Below are positions 14,497-17,865 of a DNA stretch of 17,865 nt, piece by piece; position 1 is the first letter of the stretch, and each line of letters starts with the position of its first letter. Position numbers and translations under genes: made by a program. A model generated the notes under the pieces. That model saw only the letters and a program-made list of their open reading frames with translations, was not told where the DNA came from and did not search any database. The DNA is from 66-474 sp044464225 (GTDB taxonomy: Bacteria; Pseudomonadota; Gammaproteobacteria; Xanthomonadales; Rhodanobacteraceae): contig JBIQLN010000033.1 in assembly GCA_044464225.1 (NCBI GenBank), positions 1-17,865 on the forward strand, in the 5' to 3' direction.

Positions 14497-16224
14497 CTAG
14501 GCGGGCGTGCGATCGGCATCGGCGGGAGGCGCGATCAGCGCGCGGAACCGTTCGATCCCTTCACTCCCGGTGGCGACCAGCAATTCGTCGCCGACCTGCA
14601 ATCGGGTGCCGCCTTGCGGCACGATGTCGCTCTCGCCACGGATGAGCCCGACGATGACCACGCCCATGTCGGCGAGGCCGAGGCCGCGCACTTCGCTCCC
14701 CACGATCGGCGAACCGGGCGCGAGCGCGACGCTGTAAAGCTGTTCGTTGCGCCGGGTGAGCGGAATACCCTCGCCGCGGCGCAGCGCGGCGTGCAGTTCG
14801 CGGGACAGGACGTCCTGGTCGAGCCGCACTTCCTGGCGCTGCAGCAGCCCCACCGCGGCTTCATAGTAGGCGCGGCGATGGGCGGGGCTTTCCGCCGGCG
14901 TCGGCACCTGCGCCTCGTAGATGGTGGGGTATTTTGCGTGGCGCGTGAGCGCGAACTGGACGATGAAAGCGAGTGCGACGGCGAGCATGGTCGGCATGAT
15001 GAGCACGAAGCCGCCCGTCATTTCGATCACCATCACCATCGATGCGATCGGCACCCTGGCGCCGCCGGCGAACACGGCCGCCATCCCGACCACTGCAAGC
15101 CAGGATGAATCCACGTTGAGGTGAAGCATGTTGAGGAAGGCCGCGAACGCGGCACCGAAAAGCGCGCCCACGTATAGCGTGGGTCCGAACATGCCCGCGG
15201 ACCCGCCCGAGCCGATGGTGAGCGACAGCGTCAGGATCTTGCCGAGCGCGAACAGCAGCAGCACCCAGGCGGCGAGTCCGGTGCCGCCTTGCAGTGCAAA
15301 CTGCATGTAGCCGTAGCCGCCGCCGATGATGGGCGGCACGGCGATGCCGATGAGACCGACGGCCAGTCCGCCGATCGCGGGCTTGAAGTAATTCGGGATC
15401 CTGAGTGCGCGGAAGGCATCACGGACGCGGTAATACACCGCCGGCAGCAGCGCGCCCACCCCGCCGGCGAGAATCCCGAGCAGCGCAAACCACACCAGGT
15501 CCAGCGGCTGCACTACGCGATGCGTGTCCGGCAGCAGGAAGAGCGGGGTGTAACCGGAAAACGCGCCGGTGATCGCGTACGCCACGGCGGCGGAGATCAG
15601 CGTGTAGATGAGCGCGCCGCCTTCGAACGCCATGCGCGAATACAGGATCTCCACCGCGAAGATCGCGGTGCCGAGCGGGCTCTGGAAGATGGCGGACAGG
15701 CCTGCAGCCATGCCGATCAGCATGACCAGCCGCCGCTCTTCGTCCGGCAACTTGAACAGCGAGCCCACGATGGCTCCGGCGCCCGAGGCGATCTGGGCGG
15801 TGGGTCCCTCGCGGCCGCCCGAGCCGCCGCTGCCGATCGTGATCGCACTCACGACGATCTTGACGAACGGCGAACGTGCGCGCATCCGCCCGTTGTTGCG
15901 GTGGAAGGCGATGAGCGTGGCGTCGGTGCCGTGGCCCTCGGTCTCCGGCGCCAGCCAGTAGATCAGCAGGCCCGCGACCAGCCCGCCCAGCGTGGTCGCG
16001 GCGGGCAGCCACCAGTGCCATTGGGCAAAGGGCCTGGGCGGTACGCCTGCCGCGTGTGCATCGGCGACGGTGATCGTACGGTAGTGGCCGATGAAATCAA
16101 GAACGTAGGTGTCCGTCAGGTGCAGCAGCAGCAGGAACAGTTGCGCACCCAGCGCGCCGACCACGCCGAGCCCGATGCTGATCAGGATCAGTCGTGTCGT
16201 GCGATCCAGTTTCATCAACCGCAC
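14497..16224 (-). CDS. CLC chloride channel/transporter with TrkA-C domain (575 aa)
   Basis: This is an integral inner-membrane CLC protein with many hydrophobic segments across residues 10-430. The selectivity motifs are GHGTD (97-101, in place of GSGIP), GREGP (137-141) with gating Glu E139, and GMFGP (344-348). TIYEAQ near 436 may supply the pore Tyr. The position matching the internal proton glutamate of E. coli ClcA appears to be Ile193 (VEILYSR), which would favour channel behaviour or a different proton path. The cytosolic tail (about 490-560) is a TrkA-C/RCK_C ligand-binding module (GLADMGVVIVGLIRG, LQVGDELLVATG). I prefer the GTG at 16224 because GGGGGA precedes it by about 8 nt; an ATG at 16215 is the alternative. 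A palindrome CCGCCTAGGCGG (14493-14504) covers the stop. Third gene of the minus-strand group. Confidence 0.93.
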   Translation of the reverse strand: MRLMKLDRTTRLILISIGLGVVGALGAQLFLLLLHLTDTYVLDFIGHYRTITVADAHAAGVPPRPFAQWHWWLPAATTLGGLVAGLLIYWLAPETEGHGTDATLIAFHRNNGRMRARSPFVKIVVSAITIGSGGSGGREGPTAQIASGAGAIVGSLFKLPDEERRLVMLIGMAAGLSAIFQSPLGTAIFAVEILYSRMAFEGGALIYTLISAAVAYAITGAFSGYTPLFLLPDTHRVVQPLDLVWFALLGILAGGVGALLPAVYYRVRDAFRALRIPNYFKPAIGGLAVGLIGIAVPPIIGGGYGYMQFALQGGTGLAAWVLLLFALGKILTLSLTIGSGGSAGMFGPTLYVGALFGAAFAAFLNMLHLNVDSSWLAVVGMAAVFAGGARVPIASMVMVIEMTGGFVLIMPTMLAVALAFIVQFALTRHAKYPTIYEAQVPTPAESPAHRRAYYEAAVGLLQRQEVRLDQDVLSRELHAALRRGEGIPLTRRNEQLYSVALAPGSPIVGSEVRGLGLADMGVVIVGLIRGESDIVPQGGTRLQVGDELLVATGSEGIERFRALIAPPADADRTPA

Positions 16225-16351
16225 TTTTTGTTTCCCCCGCGTCGGCCGGGCGCGACGGTGTATTCTACAAACGTCTGCCGGGGCGCTTCCTGCTTCAGTG
16301 GCGCCGCCTTCCGCCGCGTTTCGGTTTCAGCATTGCAAAGGTCGAGCGCGC

Positions 16352-17662
16352 TTACGGCAAGCGATCGACCTGATGCTGCATGACGCGCGCGTTTCCCGGC
16401 TTGGTGTTGGGCTTGGCCACGCCATGCTCGTCGATGCGGCTCCATCCCGAATCGGCGATGTAAAGGAAGGCGTCCCCGACGAAGACGCCGTGGGTGAAAT
16501 CCCCGTCGGCGCGTTGCTCCACGATCGTTTCGCCCGTGATGCGGGTGCGGGTGTCGTCGAGGTGAAAGGCGATCACCCGCTGCGGAGAAGTTCCATTCTG
16601 GACGGCGAACAACGTCTGGCCCCGGCAGTACAGTCCGTCGATTCCGGCCAATGCATGCCGGCCGCCCGAAGCAAACCACGCGACCCGCCCGGTGCGCGGA
16701 TCCATCGCCCCGATTCCGCGGACGTAATCGGGTACGAAGAGCGTGTCGCTGCCCGGACACTGCGCCGGCGTCTGCGGCGAAACGAAATCGCCGTGATCGA
16801 GGCGGTGCAGGTTGCCCTCGATGAGCTGGTACACGCCTCCGCCGTTTCCGTCGGCAACGATGGGGTCGCCTTCATTCGTCAAAACCATGTCGCCGAGGGC
16901 GCCGTGTTCCGGCCCTTCGATCCGCGCCAGCAAGGTTCCCTTGTCCAGGTCGTATTCAAGGAGCGCCGATCTGCCCCAGTCCCTGCGCGGGACGCTCTTG
17001 AAGCCACTCAGCGCGACTTCGGTGGCCCACAGCCGGCGGCGGCGGGAATCGACCTTCACCGCGAACACGGGCCAATGATCCGGCGAAGAAGCGAATGGTT
17101 TCAGGGCGCCCGATGCGCTCGACACGAAGATCCCGTCCCGCTGCACGGATGTGAGGAAAAAACGTTTGGTGGCGGTGTCGAAATCGATGTCCTCGGGCAG
17201 AAACCCGGCATCGCCCAGTACGAACTTCAGACGGGCATGGGTACGTTCGGCCGAATTCGCGGCGATGGCAGCGGCCAGTGCGGGCGCGATCGGCTTGAAG
17301 AGCGGAGATGCCAGTACCGGGTTCGTCACGCCCATGGCCAGCGCGCGCTTCGCCGACGCCTCCGCGGCCGCGGTCTTGCCGAGGTGAAGTTGTGCACGGG
17401 CCACTTCGAGATTGCCTGTGGCCGAATCGTTCACGAAGCGGCGAAGGCGTTTGGCGTCTGCCAGGTAAGCCTGCCAGTCCTTGTGCGCGCGGTCCGCGAT
17501 CAGCCTCTTTTGCAGATCCCCCAATTCCTGCACGGCCGTCCCGGCGCAAGCCGCTTCCGGTGACCTGCACGCTTCGTTGCCCGAGGCGATGGCGGGTGGA
17601 ACCAGCAACAAGACCGCCAACGCCAGTCCGGCCGCACCGCTCGCAAGAGGATGCTTGTTCAT
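16352..17662 (-). CDS. Secreted helical/TPR-like plus beta-propeller protein (436 aa)
   Basis: A Sec signal peptide (positive start MNKHPL, Ala/Leu core, likely cleavage after AIA or ASG near residue 27) precedes two Cys (C32, C39). Residues about 43-140 are helical; LHLGKTAAAEASAKRALAMG looks like a degenerate TPR half. From about 145 the pattern of strands (LPEDIDFDTATKRFFLTS, GALGDMVLTNEGDPIVAD, GIGAMDPRTGRVAWF, HGVFVGDAFLYIADSG) fits an NHL/SMP-30-type six-bladed propeller. It is probably periplasmic or surface-bound, with unknown ligand. The stop is TAA. It lies 127 bp before the CLC gene and 70 bp after the protease gene on the same strand, so co-transcription is possible. ATG start; ribosome site weak. 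Confidence 0.8.
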   Translation of the reverse strand: MNKHPLASGAAGLALAVLLLVPPAIASGNEACRSPEAACAGTAVQELGDLQKRLIADRAHKDWQAYLADAKRLRRFVNDSATGNLEVARAQLHLGKTAAAEASAKRALAMGVTNPVLASPLFKPIAPALAAAIAANSAERTHARLKFVLGDAGFLPEDIDFDTATKRFFLTSVQRDGIFVSSASGALKPFASSPDHWPVFAVKVDSRRRRLWATEVALSGFKSVPRRDWGRSALLEYDLDKGTLLARIEGPEHGALGDMVLTNEGDPIVADGNGGGVYQLIEGNLHRLDHGDFVSPQTPAQCPGSDTLFVPDYVRGIGAMDPRTGRVAWFASGGRHALAGIDGLYCRGQTLFAVQNGTSPQRVIAFHLDDTRTRITGETIVEQRADGDFTHGVFVGDAFLYIADSGWSRIDEHGVAKPNTKPGNARVMQHQVDRLP

Positions 17663-17732
17663 GGTGTGGGGCGCCGGTGTACTGCAGTCCGCCGACCCGG
17701 CGGCCGATCCACCGTGCGTTCGCGCCGCGGTT

Positions 17733-17865
17733 CTAGAGGAACGCTATCCAGGCCATCATGATGGCCGTTTCCACGAAGTCCCCGACGTTGTGGCCGATCG
17801 CCGGCGCGATCACGCTGCGGGATTTCTCGAACCAGTAGGCATACAGCACGCCCAGCGCGAAGGCG
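17733..17865 (-). CDS. CPBP-type intramembrane metalloprotease, C-terminal fragment
   Basis: Only the last 43 codons lie in the window; the gene continues past the right edge. The visible sequence (ALGVLYAYWFEKSRSVIAP, then AIGHNVGDFVETAIMMAW) has the pattern of the last helices of CPBP/CAAX-protease (Abi) family proteins, in which a His in a GHN/GHA context is a metal ligand. The stop is TAG. These are inner-membrane proteases; the substrate is unknown. The call rests on a short C-terminus. Confidence 0.65.
   Translation of the reverse strand, partial: AFALGVLYAYWFEKSRSVIAPAIGHNVGDFVETAIMMAWIAFL

Noticed and set aside
16109..17563. Plus-strand open frame (484 codons) opposite the propeller and CLC genes
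   Set aside because: It spans two recognised minus-strand genes and the gap between them, and its product has no coherent domain.

Overview
The window looks like chromosomal DNA of a high-G+C gammaproteobacterium. Xanthomonadales (Rhodanobacteraceae or a close relative) is my best guess. The reasons are the codon usage, large secreted VPS10/BNR propeller paralogues in a row, a DUF4336 gene, and dispersed palindromic repeats of the GTTGGGCT...AGCCCAAC and CCCTCTCCC...GGGAGAGGG kinds. This placement rests on recognition and was not tested by any search.

Region 1 (1-9994, + strand) holds three large paralogous Asp-box/VPS10-type beta-propeller proteins. The first is cut by the window start; the other two carry clear signal peptides. 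The spacers between them are full of repeats. The 832-bp spacer holds a duplicated composite of a 37-bp palindrome plus a 125-bp nested hairpin. The 258-bp spacer holds paired hairpins.

Region 2 (10287-12917, + strand) is the most interesting part: a tightly overlapping three-gene operon. It encodes a DUF3696-type AAA/ABC-like ATPase, a PIN-like nuclease, and an ATP-dependent RNA ligase reduced to its nucleotidyltransferase domain. The genes overlap by 8 and 4 nt and sampled lines have lower G+C than the flanks. PIN enzymes are known to leave 3'-OH/5'-phosphate ends, which Rnl-type ligases can seal directly. The operon could therefore be a self-contained, ATPase-controlled RNA cut-and-seal module. 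A role in defence or stress is an inference. I do not recognise this combination as a named system.

Region 3 (12998-14352) has a DUF4336 (metallo-beta-lactamase-fold-like) gene on the minus strand, divergent from a RibD C-terminal/dihydrofolate-reductase-like gene on the plus strand.

Region 4 (14497-17865, all minus strand) has, in transcription order, the 3' end of a CPBP-type intramembrane protease gene, a secreted helical/TPR-like plus beta-propeller protein, and a CLC chloride channel/transporter with a cytosolic TrkA-C (RCK_C) domain. No tRNA, rRNA, CRISPR array, transposase or integrase was seen.
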